This document shows positions 1 through 8,686 of a stretch of DNA of 64,000 nt, piece after piece. Origin of the DNA: Methanorbis rubei. Lineage in GTDB: Archaea > Halobacteriota > Methanomicrobia > Methanomicrobiales > Methanocorpusculaceae. Each line of letters starts with the position of its first letter. Position 1 is the first letter of the stretch. Below the pieces are notes generated by a model, which saw only the letters and a program-made list of their open reading frames with translations, ran no database searches and was not told where the DNA came from. The translations under genes and the position numbers were made by a program. The stretch spans positions 62,001 through 126,000 of the forward strand of contig NZ_JAWDKB010000007.1 in assembly GCF_032714495.1 (NCBI RefSeq), read 5' to 3'.

Positions 1-1002
1 CTGGTCCACGAAGTCGCGGTGAAGTCTGCGGCAGACATCTTCGATGGTACTGCCTCTTCGCATGATCATCGGCTCTTCCATGTCAGCCTCTTCGCCGTAG
101 GGCTTCATGTAGATGCGGATGAATCCGAGATAGTCATAGATTGCATCCTGCAGTTTTTCAAGATTGTAGCCTGAGTGCGCAGAGATCATAATCGGATCAA
201 CGCCGTACTTTTCCCGCATTCCGTCCTCCACTTCTTTTCGCTCGTCTTCTGAGATGAGGTCCACTTTGTTGATGGAGATGAATGCAGGGATATACATACG
301 GTTGCCCATCATTGCGTCAATGACATCGTCCTGCGTCACATTGTTGCCGCGGATAAGAACATCTGCGTTCATGACCTTGCTTTCTGCAAGGATTGCACGA
401 ACCTCTTCAATATCCATGTCAACCGCACCGACGGTGTTTAAGCGTATACCGCCGTATCCGGTCCGTTTGATGGTGATATCAGGCTTTGGTTTATTGATTC
501 TGATACCTGCGTCGTAGAGCTCATGCATCAGCACATCCACGTGGACACCGTTGAACACGTCTCCGAGGATGACAATCAGATCTGCCGTTCTGACGACCGC
601 GATTACTTCCTTTCCGCGGCCTTTGCCCATTGCTGCTCCCGCAATAAGACCTGGAATATCCAGAATCTGAATCTTTGCACCCTTATACTCCATCAGTCCC
701 GGGACTACCGTCAGGGTTGTGAATGCATATGCTGCGGTCTCGCTTTCTGCTCCGGTCAGTTTATTCAGGAGCGTGGACTTACCAACCGACGGGAAACCCA
801 CAAGAACGATCGTTCCGTCGCCGGATTTTTTCACCGAGTATCCTTCGCCACCTCCGGCAGACTTCATTGCGCGGCTGACGGCATCATCCTTAATCTTGGC
901 GAGTTTGGCTTTGAGCCGGCCGATATGCTGCGAAGTTGCCTTGTTATATCTGGTATTTCTGATCTCATCCTCTAAGGATTTGATCTCTTCGTCAAGGCCC
1001 AT
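1..1002 (-). CDS. DRG-family GTP-binding protein with TGS domain (3' end outside window)
   Basis: The gene reads leftward from an ATG at 1002 and runs off the window edge with 334 codons present, so the C-terminus is missing. An N-terminal basic helical region (about residues 1-55) precedes a G domain with Walker A GFPSVGKST, a G3 motif DIPGLIAGAA and a G4 motif NKVD. The visible C-terminal part begins a TGS-like domain. This order matches the Obg/DRG superfamily, developmentally regulated GTPases linked to ribosomes in archaea and eukaryotes. The exact cellular role is not set by the sequence. It is divergent from the tRNA-Glu gene, across a gap of about 110 bp. Confidence 0.93.
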   Translation of the reverse strand, partial: MGLDEEIKSLEDEIRNTRYNKATSQHIGRLKAKLAKIKDDAVSRAMKSAGGGEGYSVKKSGDGTIVLVGFPSVGKSTLLNKLTGAESETAAYAFTTLTVVPGLMEYKGAKIQILDIPGLIAGAAMGKGRGKEVIAVVRTADLIVILGDVFNGVHVDVLMHELYDAGIRINKPKPDITIKRTGYGGIRLNTVGAVDMDIEEVRAILAESKVMNADVLIRGNNVTQDDVIDAMMGNRMYIPAFISINKVDLISEDERKEVEDGMREKYGVDPIMISAHSGYNLEKLQDAIYDYLGFIRIYMKPYGEEADMEEPMIMRRGSTIEDVCRRLHRDFVDQ

Positions 1003-1064
1003 TGTCTTAGCATATTCGTTCTGTTATTAGATGAACATATGGAATCACTTCTGCGGTGTATCGG

Positions 1065-1080
1065 TATCTATAAATATCGC
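1065..1080 (+). promoter_or_regulatory. TATA-like box for tRNA-Glu
   Basis: An AT-rich stretch reading CTATAAATAT lies about 35-45 bp upstream of the tRNA-Glu 5' end. That placement suits an archaeal box A with a short tRNA leader. This is inferred from position and composition only. Confidence 0.5.
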
Positions 1081-1111
1081 TTACGATAACATTAGTTACG
1101 CAAGTTCTCTT

Positions 1112-1184
1112 GCTGATATAGTGTAGTGGCCAATCATGTCGGCCTCTCACGCCGACGACTGGGGTTCGAATCCCCATATCAGCA
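1112..1184 (+). tRNA. tRNA-Glu (anticodon CUC)
   Basis: This is a 73-nt cloverleaf. The acceptor stem GCTGATA pairs with TATCAGC and the discriminator is A. The anticodon stem TCGGC/GCCGA encloses loop CTCTCAC, giving anticodon CUC. The T arm is TGGGG-TTCGAAT-CCCCA. No CCA is encoded and no intron is seen. Charged tRNA-Glu is also the substrate of the HemA encoded 5 kb downstream. Confidence 0.95.
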
Positions 1185-1230
1185 CTCCTTTTCTTTATCA
1201 TCTCTTACAGACAACATTGTGTACTTTTCC

Positions 1231-2385
1231 ATGTATGATGTCATCGTAGTCGGTGCAGGACCGACCGGTTCCACCGCCGCCCGCCTTTGCGCTCGTGCCG
1301 GGCTTTCGACGCTTGTTGTCGAGGAGCATGCGGCAGTCGGCTATCCGGTGCAGTGTGCCGGACTTCTGTCCAACTCAGCGTTTGCCGAGTGCGAGGTGTC
1401 GGGAGCGAGTGTTTTCAACATGGTCAGCGGCGCAAAAATCTGCGGCTCACCCGGGCATGAGCTTTCCTTTGACGCAAAAACGCCAAAGGCATATGTCGTG
1501 GACCGCGGACGGCTGGATCATGAGATGGCAGAACGCGCCGCAGAAAGCGGTGCGGAATTTCTTCTGAAAACCTATGTCACAAGCATCAACCCGGAAAAAC
1601 GAGTGATCACTACAACAGGTGTGCGGGGAAAAGAAGAGATTCCCTATAAAATTCTCATCGCAGCCGACGGGCCGCGGAGCGTTGTTGCCAGAGGCCTTGG
1701 CATCGCCCCTTCGCGCTTCATCTACTCAGGCATTCAGGCTGAGATACGGTGGGACGGCAGTCCCAACCTTGTTGAGCTGCATCCCAATGCCTCGCCGGAT
1801 TTTTTTGCCTGGGTGATTCCGCTCTCAGCATCCCGCGCACGAATCGGACTCTGCGGTCTGAAGGATGTTCCCGCTCGGTTTGCTGCGTTCGCCGCGAAAT
1901 TTTCGCCGTCCAACATCCATGAGGTCACCGGCACCATTCCCTTAGGCATCAGAAGCCGCACCTACGGTTCAGGCTGTATGATTGCCGGCGACGCTGCCGG
2001 TTTTCCAAAACCCACCTCAGGCGGCGGGGTCTACACCGGTGCCAGGTCAGCCCGTCACGCGGCCTCCGTCACCGTTGATGCCTGCGAGAGCGGGGACTTT
2101 TCTGACAAAATGCTTTCAGGGTATGAAAAGCTGTGGCATGCGGACTTCGGCAGGGAGCTGGAGCTTGGCATGAAGGCGCTGAATCTCCGCCGCACGCTAT
2201 CTCCTGATGAGATAGACAGAGCGATTGATGCCCTCAATACACCTGAAACTCTCGATCTCATCCTGAACTCAGGCGACATGGATAAGCCCTCGGCACTTCT
2301 GAGAAAACTGATGTTCAGACCTGAACTCATCCGCACCTTTGGCGTTCTCGGCATAAAATCCATGATACGAAGTATGATGGATTGA
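1231..2385 (+). CDS. Geranylgeranyl reductase family flavoprotein (archaeal lipid saturation)
   Basis: A 384-residue FAD-dependent reductase of the digeranylgeranylglycerophospholipid reductase type, which saturates the isoprenoid chains of archaeal membrane lipids. The N-terminus has the dinucleotide-binding motif VVGAGPTGSTAAR (residues 6-18). A CAGLLS motif follows near residue 47. The second FAD motif GDAAGFPKPTSGGG lies near residue 253. I chose the ATG at 1231 because the longer reading frame starts inside the tRNA gene. Homologues include chlorophyll and menaquinone reductases, so the substrate is a family-level inference. Confidence 0.9.
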   Translation: MYDVIVVGAGPTGSTAARLCARAGLSTLVVEEHAAVGYPVQCAGLLSNSAFAECEVSGASVFNMVSGAKICGSPGHELSFDAKTPKAYVVDRGRLDHEMAERAAESGAEFLLKTYVTSINPEKRVITTTGVRGKEEIPYKILIAADGPRSVVARGLGIAPSRFIYSGIQAEIRWDGSPNLVELHPNASPDFFAWVIPLSASRARIGLCGLKDVPARFAAFAAKFSPSNIHEVTGTIPLGIRSRTYGSGCMIAGDAAGFPKPTSGGGVYTGARSARHAASVTVDACESGDFSDKMLSGYEKLWHADFGRELELGMKALNLRRTLSPDEIDRAIDALNTPETLDLILNSGDMDKPSALLRKLMFRPELIRTFGVLGIKSMIRSMMD

Positions 2386-2402
2386 GTGACTGAAATCAGT
2401 TC

Positions 2403-2430
2403 GTAATACTTATTAGTGAATACGTGTTAT
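2403..2430 (+). promoter_or_regulatory. Candidate promoter/operator before the Ni/Co importer
   Basis: The short gap before cbiM contains GTAATAC, 14 bases, then GTGTTAT. The two half-sites are complementary at five of seven positions and resemble the geometry of NikR-type metal operators. The stretch also includes an AT-rich segment that could act as TATA box. This is a weak prediction from pattern alone. Confidence 0.25.
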
Positions 2431-2440
2431 TGTAACTGAG

Positions 2441-3415
2441 ATGCATATTCCTGATTTTCTGTTCGGTTACAGCAGTGTGGGTGTTCCGGTTGGTATTATC
2501 TTCTGGATCATCGCCCTGGTGTTTATCGCGCTTTCCATCAAATGGGCGCGAAACAATCTTGATGAGTCCAAAATCCCGATTCTTGCTGTAATCGCCGCAG
2601 GAATTTTTGCACTGCAGGCATTCAACCTCCCGACCGGTTTTGGGGTAAGCGGCCACCTTGTCGGAGGAGCACTCGCAGCAATTGTGCTCGGCTCTCCGTT
2701 TGCAGCCGTTTTTATCCTCACGATCGTTCTCGTGATTCAGGCGCTGGTGTTTGGGGACGGCGGCGTTCTGGCGCTTGGTGCAAACATCATCAATATGGGT
2801 GTCATCGCAGGATTTGTGGGCTTCTACTCGTTCAAAGCCTTGAAGGAAAGAGTCGGTGTTCCAGCGTCCGCAGCAGTTGCCGGCTGGCTCGCCTGCGTGA
2901 TTGCGGCATGTGCCTGCGCAGTTGAAATTGCCATTCTCGGCGCTGTTCCTCTTGCGGTCGGCCTTCCAACCATGTTTATCTATCATGCAATCATCGGTGT
3001 CATCGAAGCGGCAATCACGGCAATAGTGGTTGTTCTCATCTTCAATGTCAGGCCGGAACTTGCCGGAAACACCGAGAAAAAAGCAATGCCGATCAACAAG
3101 TTCCTCGCTATCGGTCTTGTAATTGCGCTTGTTATCGGAGGAGCTGCGGTCTTCTTTGCATCAGGCGACCCAGACGGACTTGACAGCACGCTTCTTGTGG
3201 GCGGCGGTGCAAAAGATATCTTCGCTCCGGCGCACGGAGAGATCGAAGAAGCTGACGATCCCATCGGCTGGGTATCCCCGATGCCGGATTATGTTCTCGG
3301 CGGTGAGGACTCAGGGGCTCTTGGCGGACTGATAGCGCTCGTGATAGGAATTGCTGCGGCTCTGATAATTATTCTTGTTGCGGCGAGAATCGTCTACAAA
3401 AAATCTGAAACATAA
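2441..3415 (+). CDS. cbiM: ECF-type nickel/cobalt importer substrate subunit CbiM/NikM with CbiN-like C-terminus
   Basis: A 324-residue membrane protein that binds the metal ion in an energy-coupling-factor importer. It starts MHIPDF; His2 near the extreme N-terminus is the metal ligand of the family, which fixes the start codon. Six to seven hydrophobic segments span residues 10-215. A C-terminal extension has a helix, the sequence DPDGLDSTLL near residue 243, and a final membrane helix. This PDGL region is the CbiN/NikN component, here fused. Most CbiM/NikM proteins continue the N-terminal motif with Gly (DG or EG), which is replaced here. Whether Ni or Co is carried cannot be read directly; the F430 genes nearby make Ni attractive. 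Confidence 0.88.
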   Translation: MHIPDFLFGYSSVGVPVGIIFWIIALVFIALSIKWARNNLDESKIPILAVIAAGIFALQAFNLPTGFGVSGHLVGGALAAIVLGSPFAAVFILTIVLVIQALVFGDGGVLALGANIINMGVIAGFVGFYSFKALKERVGVPASAAVAGWLACVIAACACAVEIAILGAVPLAVGLPTMFIYHAIIGVIEAAITAIVVVLIFNVRPELAGNTEKKAMPINKFLAIGLVIALVIGGAAVFFASGDPDGLDSTLLVGGGAKDIFAPAHGEIEEADDPIGWVSPMPDYVLGGEDSGALGGLIALVIGIAAALIIILVAARIVYKKSET

Positions 3416-3438
3416 CGCTGTTAGGATGCAGAGGTATC

Positions 3439-3456
3439 CTTCCTTTTCTTTTTTCT
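3439..3456 (+). terminator. T-rich terminator after cbiM
   Basis: A pyrimidine/T-rich run follows the cbiM stop by about 25 bp and precedes a 60-bp gap before cbiO. Archaeal transcription commonly stops at such runs. Read-through to cbiO is possible. Confidence 0.4.
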
Positions 3457-3517
3457 CACATTCTGGTATGACGAATCAGCATGTCTTTATGCTCTTTTAG
3501 CATAGAATAGATTAACA

Positions 3518-4351
3518 ATGCACCTCATTGAAACCCGGGATCTCTGCCATGCCTACAGCACGTCTGTTCGCGACGTGCTGCATAATGTCAACTTCGTCGC
3601 AGACGCTCAGCAGCGCATTGCAGTCCTCGGGCCAAACGGCGCAGGAAAAAGTACGCTGTTCCGGCATTTTAACGGAATTATCCAGCCGAAATCAGGTTCG
3701 ATTCTGGTTCGCGGGGAACCTATCACCAAAGCAAATCTCCATGAGGTGCGGAAGTTTGTGGGTCTGGTGTTCCAAAATCCGGACGACCAGGTGTTTTCAA
3801 CAACCGTGGAACAGGATGTCGCGTTCGGCCCGTACAATCTTGGTCTGGATGCAGAAACAGTCGCATCCCGCGTGGACCGCGTGATTTCCATGCTGGGACT
3901 GGAGGATCTGCGGAGCCGCGCCCCGCATCATCTTTCAGGCGGCGAGAAAAAGCGGGTCGCAATTGCTGGCGTCCTTGCCATGGAGCCGCAGGTGATGGTG
4001 CTGGATGAGCCGACCGCAGGCCTTGATCCGCAGGGAGTAAAGGAACTGTTTGGTTTCTTAAATGATCTGCCGGCCCAGTGCGGTGTCACAGTTATCTACT
4101 CGACGCATCAGGTGGAGCTGGTGCCTGAGATGGCGGATGTGGTGTATGTGATGGAGAAGGGCGAGATAACTGGTGTTGGAACCCCAGAAGAGATCTTTTT
4201 ACAGGAGGATCTCTTGTCCCGGGCGCATCTTGAACTGCCCGCCCTTCCCCGTCTGATCAAGTCGATGCAGGATCATGGTATCGCAATTGAGTCGGCGTAC
4301 ACCTACCGCGATGCTGAGGCTGCGTTTTTAAAGGCGTTTGGCAAAACATGA
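3518..4351 (+). CDS. cbiO: ECF transporter ATPase CbiO
   Basis: A 277-residue ABC ATPase that powers the Ni/Co importer. Walker A is GPNGAGKST near residue 39, the Q-loop is FQNPDDQ, the signature is LSGGEKKR, Walker B is VMVLDEPTAGLDP and the H-loop is STHQVE. A C-terminal extension of about 45 residues is normal for EcfA/CbiO. The stop overlaps the start of cbiQ in ATGA, implying translational coupling. Confidence 0.95.
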   Translation: MHLIETRDLCHAYSTSVRDVLHNVNFVADAQQRIAVLGPNGAGKSTLFRHFNGIIQPKSGSILVRGEPITKANLHEVRKFVGLVFQNPDDQVFSTTVEQDVAFGPYNLGLDAETVASRVDRVISMLGLEDLRSRAPHHLSGGEKKRVAIAGVLAMEPQVMVLDEPTAGLDPQGVKELFGFLNDLPAQCGVTVIYSTHQVELVPEMADVVYVMEKGEITGVGTPEEIFLQEDLLSRAHLELPALPRLIKSMQDHGIAIESAYTYRDAEAAFLKAFGKT

Positions 4352-5169
4352 GTCTGATCGACGAGCTGTTTGATATTGAGCGGGAGGCGTACCGCAAGAG
4401 CCCGATTCATTCGCTTGATGCGAGGATCAAGCTGATTTTATGTCTGCTCGGTCTACTGGTGACCGTTCTGCTTCCCTACGGAACTGCGGAGCTGTTTGCG
4501 TTTGTTGTTGTCTATATGCTGTTTTGGGGTCTCTATATCCTGTCAGGATCGTCATTTCGGTATTATCTGATCCGCCTGATGCTGATTATGCCGTTTGGGC
4601 TGTTTTTTATTATTTTGCAGCCGTTTTTCCCGAATCCGTACTATGATGTCTACCATGTTGCCGTCGCGTTGCCGTTTGGGATTAATATGTACTGGGAGTC
4701 GATTGTTTTCGGGCTGTCGCTGTTTGCAAAATTCGTTATCTCGCTTTCGTTTATTATTTTACTCTCGGCAACGACGACGATGCAGGCGATGCTCGAAGGA
4801 GCCGCACGGCTGCATGTGCCCAGGCTTTTTGTGGTGGTGATGGGGCTTACGATCCGGTATCTCTACGTGTTTGGTCTGGTGTATCAAAAGATCCAGAGCG
4901 CGTTTGCGGCACGGTGCTTTCACGGATTTGACCGCAAACTGCCGCTGAAGTACCGGCTGACGGTTATCGGCAATGCGGCAGGCTCGCTGTTTGTCCGTGC
5001 GCTGGAGCAGGGCGAGCGGACCTACATTTCCATGTGCTGCCGCGGCTACTCTGCCGCATCCTCAGTGTTTTATGCAAAAAAGCCCCTGCATGCAGCTGAG
5101 TGGGTGTTTCTTGTGTTTGGGGTCGGGTATTTGATTGTGTTTCCGGTGCTGGTCTACTGGATGCTGTGA
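4348..5169 (+). CDS. cbiQ: ECF transporter transmembrane subunit CbiQ
   Basis: A 273-residue T component with an N-terminal amphipathic region, about five to six membrane segments (for example residues 30-75 and 120-150), and coupling-helix motifs. It contains the Ala-Arg-x-x-x-Gly type segment AARCFHGF near residue 188 and CCRGYSAAS near residue 230, characteristic of CbiQ/EcfT contacts with the ATPase. It completes the CbiM-CbiO-CbiQ importer. No second ATPase gene is adjacent, so CbiO probably acts as a homodimer. Confidence 0.92.
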   Translation: MSLIDELFDIEREAYRKSPIHSLDARIKLILCLLGLLVTVLLPYGTAELFAFVVVYMLFWGLYILSGSSFRYYLIRLMLIMPFGLFFIILQPFFPNPYYDVYHVAVALPFGINMYWESIVFGLSLFAKFVISLSFIILLSATTTMQAMLEGAARLHVPRLFVVVMGLTIRYLYVFGLVYQKIQSAFAARCFHGFDRKLPLKYRLTVIGNAAGSLFVRALEQGERTYISMCCRGYSAASSVFYAKKPLHAAEWVFLVFGVGYLIVFPVLVYWML

Positions 5170-5182
5170 TACATGATGAGAT

Positions 5183-5334
5183 TTTGAAACGCGAATAAAA
5201 ATCGCCAATGGCGATTTTTCAAAAAAAATAGTCCGTACTTTTCTGAATGGATGAATTTGTCTAAAAATATGTAACTATAATAATTCTTAAAAATCGCCAT
5301 TGGCGATTTTTATTCGCGTTATTCGCGTTTCAAA
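5183..5334. repeat. Paired inverted-repeat element with AAT/ATT triloop hairpins
   Basis: A 152-bp intergenic structure. Each end carries a perfect 10-bp hairpin, AAAAATCGCC then a three-base loop then GGCGATTTTT (5197-5219 and 5289-5311). The loops are AAT on the left and ATT on the right, so the two ends are also reverse complements of each other. Outside them, GAAACGCGAAT on the left matches ATTCGCGTTTC on the right. The core is AT-rich. A related element with AAACGCGAATAGCGCGAAT ends lies at 44071-44137. It sits between cbiQ and the convergent HEAT gene and may also terminate transcription. Confidence 0.8.
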
Positions 5335-5339
5335 AATAT

Positions 5340-5729
5340 TTAGGCAGAACCGGAAAGTTCCCCGGCGACTTTTCCTGCAATTCTTCGCACGAACGGATTT
5401 TCATCCTGCTGCATCCGCACAACCTCAGGTAGTGCCCGCACATCACCAAGAAGACCGAGGCCTTTAACCGCCATGTACCGGACATGATCGCGGGGATCCT
5501 GCAGTATCTGAAGAAGCACCGGATATGCTTCCGGCACCTTCGTCATCCCGATTATCTCACAGGCACGGTAACGGACAACCCATGACTCATCCTCAAGCAG
5601 AGGAAGCGCTGCCAAAAACCCGTCATGTCCGCGGCTTCCAAGCTCGATTGCAGCAGCATTACGCACACTCTTATCAGGATTATGCAGCATTGCCGCAAGC
5701 TCTAGAATAGTTTTCGCTGAATCACTCAT
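5340..5729 (-). CDS. Small HEAT-repeat protein
   Basis: A 129-residue all-helical protein made of about three to four HEAT/PBS-lyase-like repeats. Recurring patterns such as DPRDHVRYMAVKGLGLLGD and DKSVRNAAAIELGSRGHD show the Asp/Val/Arg-Ala-Leu-Gly signature. Such proteins are scaffolds and rarely enzymes; no active-site residues are visible. It is convergent with cbiQ and divergent from the tetrapyrrole operon. Confidence 0.8.
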   Translation of the reverse strand: MSDSAKTILELAAMLHNPDKSVRNAAAIELGSRGHDGFLAALPLLEDESWVVRYRACEIIGMTKVPEAYPVLLQILQDPRDHVRYMAVKGLGLLGDVRALPEVVRMQQDENPFVRRIAGKVAGELSGSA

Positions 5730-5832
5730 AATAGAACATACGAATTCAAATATATTTCACACTATGGATTTGCAGCAGAGGCCGAGTATGAAAAACATCA
5801 CCTTAAAGTAACACGCAAACCCAATTTATATC

Positions 5833-6447
5833 ATGATTCCGCTGATGCTTGATCTCTCCGCAAAGCGTGTGCTTCTCTTTGGTGCGGGAGCAGTCGGCGT
5901 CCGGAAAGCCCGTCATTTCTCAGGCTGCAAAATGACAATCGTCTCCCGCGACATCTCTCCAGAGATATTTTCCCTGCCGCAGGTCTCAGTCAAACAGATG
6001 GATATTTCAGCGATCGAGGATGAAGACCTTCAGAAACTGATTGAGCGTCATGATTTTGTAATTGCCGCACTATCCGATGCCGGAGAAAATGAACGCATCA
6101 TAAAAATCGCAAACGCCTGCGGCAGATGGTATAACTCAGCCACCGGCGGCGGTTCAACATTTCTTATCCCTTCGACCCTCTCCGGCGATGAGTATACTAT
6201 CGCTGTATCCACCTCAGGCCTTGCACCTGCAGTCCCCAAATTTATTCGCGAAGACCTTGAAGAGCGGTACAAAGGCCTTGACAATATGATCCGCCTGATG
6301 CATGATTTGCGCGAACAGCTCAAAACAACAACAGAGAATCAGGAAGAACGTGCCGAAGTCCTCCGCGCCATTCTCTGCGATGAACGAATATGGCAGGCAT
6401 GCCGCGAAAACACAGACTATGCGGATCTTGTTTTGGAATATCTATGA
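5833..6447 (+). CDS. Precorrin-2 dehydrogenase (siroheme synthase N-terminal domain type)
   Basis: A 204-residue NAD-dependent enzyme expected to oxidise precorrin-2 to sirohydrochlorin, the substrate for nickel or cobalt insertion. The Rossmann motif LLFGAGAVGVRKA sits at residues 14-26. A serine/glycine-rich stretch (NSATGGGSTFLIPS, about residues 101-114) and the conserved TSGLAPAVPKFIREDLE segment follow. It lacks the C-terminal methyltransferase half of bacterial CysG; that activity is in cobA at the end of the operon. Its stop overlaps hemA in ATGA. In bacteria some homologues also chelate Fe; here CfbA is a separate chelatase. Confidence 0.88.
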   Translation: MIPLMLDLSAKRVLLFGAGAVGVRKARHFSGCKMTIVSRDISPEIFSLPQVSVKQMDISAIEDEDLQKLIERHDFVIAALSDAGENERIIKIANACGRWYNSATGGGSTFLIPSTLSGDEYTIAVSTSGLAPAVPKFIREDLEERYKGLDNMIRLMHDLREQLKTTTENQEERAEVLRAILCDERIWQACRENTDYADLVLEYL

Positions 6448-7724
6448 CGCAGGACACTGAGCTTCTCACCCAGATTGCCGTTGCCGGCATCGATTACCTG
6501 ACACTGGACCAGACCCAGCTTGCCGAGTACCGGTTCTCCGACGAGTCCGCATTTCTTGCAGAAGCCCGCGAACACTTCAAAGGTGTTGTGCTCCTGCAAA
6601 CCTGCAATCGTGTCGAAATCCTCGTGCACGGAACAGGCACTGCACTCACAGACTACCTGCACAGCATTGGAAGGTCAGGATTTGTGCTGTATGAAGGACA
6701 ATCCGCACTTCTGCATCTGCTTGCCCTTGCCTCAGGCGTGAAATCCATGATCATCGGCGAAGATCAGATTCTCGGTCAGCTCAAACGTGCCCTTCTCCTC
6801 TCAGCAGAGTGCGGCACCGCAGACCCAATCACCGACATCTGCATCAACACCGCAATCCATGCAGGAGTTGACATCCGCTCAACAACCCGCATCAACCGCG
6901 GTGCGGTCTCGATCGGCTCTGTCGCTGTGCAGCTTGCCGAGGAACTTCTCGGAAGCCTTGACGACCGGAACATTCTCGTGGTTGGCGGCGGCGAGATGGG
7001 CAAACTTGTCACCCAGGCACTCGCGGAAAAAAATCTGCGGGCAATTTACGTCACCAACCGCACCTACAACCATGCGGTCGAGCTCGCGCAGGAGGTTGGC
7101 GGCCGGGCGATGCGCATGGACCAGCTCTATCCCTGCATCGCACTTTCCGACGTCGTCATCTCCTGCACCGCAGCCCCGCATGCGATCATCAATGCCGAAC
7201 CTCTTGCGATCGCCATGAACGAGCGGTTCTGGCCGCTTGACCCTGAACCCAGAAAACTGATTCTCATCGACATTGCCCAGCCTCGCGACACCGACGACTC
7301 ATGCCGCAGAATTCCGGGTGTGCACCTCTTCACCATCGACGATCTCAGATCGGTCTCGGAAAAGAACATGGAGCACCGAAAAGATGAAGCAACCCATGCC
7401 AACGAAATGATAGATGCCTACCTGCCCGAGTTCGTCAGACTCTACAACCGGACCGCTGCAGGCGACCTGATAGCAGGACTTTATACTTGGGCAGAGTCAA
7501 TTCGTGTACGCGAACGTGACAAAGCGATCGGCAAGCTGGGGCCTGCCGACCCAAGAACGATCGCGATCATGGATGACCTGACCAGAGTCCTCACAAAAAA
7601 ACTCCTTGCCGACGCGACCATGTCGATACGTGCAAGCGCAGAGTGTACTGACATCACAACAGCCCGGAAACTGGTTGATGCAATTACCCGTGGAGAACAA
7701 GTATGTTTCCTCAAACACGATTAA
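6444..7724 (+). CDS. hemA: Glutamyl-tRNA reductase
   Basis: A 426-residue enzyme reducing glutamyl-tRNA(Glu) to glutamate-1-semialdehyde with NADPH, the first committed step of C5 tetrapyrrole synthesis. The catalytic Cys is in LLQTCNRVEIL near residue 50. The conserved GEDQILGQLKRA follows near residue 106. The NADPH domain has ILVVGGGEMG near residue 180. The C-terminal third is the helical dimerisation domain. I placed the start at 6444 because a longer frame lacks family homology and this ATG overlaps the preceding stop. Confidence 0.96.
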   Translation: MTQDTELLTQIAVAGIDYLTLDQTQLAEYRFSDESAFLAEAREHFKGVVLLQTCNRVEILVHGTGTALTDYLHSIGRSGFVLYEGQSALLHLLALASGVKSMIIGEDQILGQLKRALLLSAECGTADPITDICINTAIHAGVDIRSTTRINRGAVSIGSVAVQLAEELLGSLDDRNILVVGGGEMGKLVTQALAEKNLRAIYVTNRTYNHAVELAQEVGGRAMRMDQLYPCIALSDVVISCTAAPHAIINAEPLAIAMNERFWPLDPEPRKLILIDIAQPRDTDDSCRRIPGVHLFTIDDLRSVSEKNMEHRKDEATHANEMIDAYLPEFVRLYNRTAAGDLIAGLYTWAESIRVRERDKAIGKLGPADPRTIAIMDDLTRVLTKKLLADATMSIRASAECTDITTARKLVDAITRGEQVCFLKHD

Positions 7725-8686
7725 GAAGGCTACGAAGACCAATTCTTCGTCCGCTCTTTACCGAAAATACCGTAACGACCAATGACCTCATTATGCCGCT
7801 TTTCTTTGAGGAGGGCTCAACAGAAAAAGTTCAGATCGCATCCATGCCAGGTCAGTACCGCTGGCCGCTTGCAGATGCTGCGGCAGTTGCCAGAGATCTT
7901 GCCGCGGACGGCATCAAAGCTGTGCTTCTGTTTGGCATTCCAAAAACCAAAGACGATGTAGGCTCCTCGGCATTTGCCGAGGATGGAGTTGTTCAGCAGG
8001 CGGTTCGTGCAATCAAAGCAGCAGTTCCTTCAATGGTGGTCATCACCGACCTCTGCGCCTGCGAGTACACCAGCCATGGCCACTGCGGCATCATTCACGA
8101 ATCCTGCGACGGCCCGGACCTTGACAATGATGCATCTCTTGAACTGATGCAGAAGATTGCTGTCAGTCAGGCTGCTGCCGGTGCTGACATCATTGCGCCG
8201 TCCTGCATGCTGGACGGCATGGTTATTGCAATCCGCGATGCTCTGGATATGGAAGGTTTTGAGTCGATGCCGATCATGTCCTACTCAACCAAGTTTGCCT
8301 CAGCCCTCTACGGCCCGTTCCGTGAAGCGGCAGACTCAGGCTTCTCGTTTGGGGACCGGTCAACCTACCAGATGAATCCGGCAAACGGCCGCGAGGCGGT
8401 GCGGGAGTCGGTTCTTGACGCGGACGAATGCGCAGATATCCTGATGGTCAAACCTGCGGGATTTTATCTGGATATTTTATGGCAGGTCAAAGAGCTTGGC
8501 CTGCCGACCGCGGCCTATCAGGTGTCAGGGGAGTACTCAATGATTAAAGCAGCAGCACAGAACGGATGGATCGATGAAAAGAGGATTGTGATGGAGTCAC
8601 TTATAGGAATCAAACGTGCGGGGGCTGATCTCATCATCACCTACTATGCGCAGGATGTTGCGAGGTGGCTGCATGGTCAACAGTAA
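7703..8686 (+). CDS. hemB: Porphobilinogen synthase (5-aminolevulinate dehydratase)
   Basis: A 327-residue enzyme condensing two 5-aminolevulinate molecules to porphobilinogen. Schiff-base lysines are seen in [13 protein letters not shown] (near residue 195) and [10 protein letters not shown] (near residue 250). The cysteine set in [13 protein letters not shown] (near residue 115) indicates a zinc-dependent enzyme. The start overlaps hemA by 22 bp. Confidence 0.97.
   Translation: MFPQTRLRRLRRPILRPLFTENTVTTNDLIMPLFFEEGSTEKVQIASMPGQYRWPLADAAAVARDLAADGIKAVLLFGIPKTKDDVGSSAFAEDGVVQQAVRAIKAAVPSMVVITDLCACEYTSHGHCGIIHESCDGPDLDNDASLELMQKIAVSQAAAGADIIAPSCMLDGMVIAIRDALDMEGFESMPIMSYSTKFASALYGPFREAADSGFSFGDRSTYQMNPANGREAVRESVLDADECADILMVKPAGFYLDILWQVKELGLPTAAYQVSGEYSMIKAAAQNGWIDEKRIVMESLIGIKRAGADLIITYYAQDVARWLHGQQ

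Noticed and set aside
2386-2440. Cobalamin riboswitch upstream of cbiM
   Set aside because: The gap is only 55 bp, too short for the roughly 200-nt aptamer, and no B12-box is visible.
5174-5242. Possible C/D box RNA (ATGATGA ... CTGA)
   Set aside because: Only single C and D boxes are visible, without convincing C'/D' boxes or guide matches, and the stretch overlaps a palindromic repeat.
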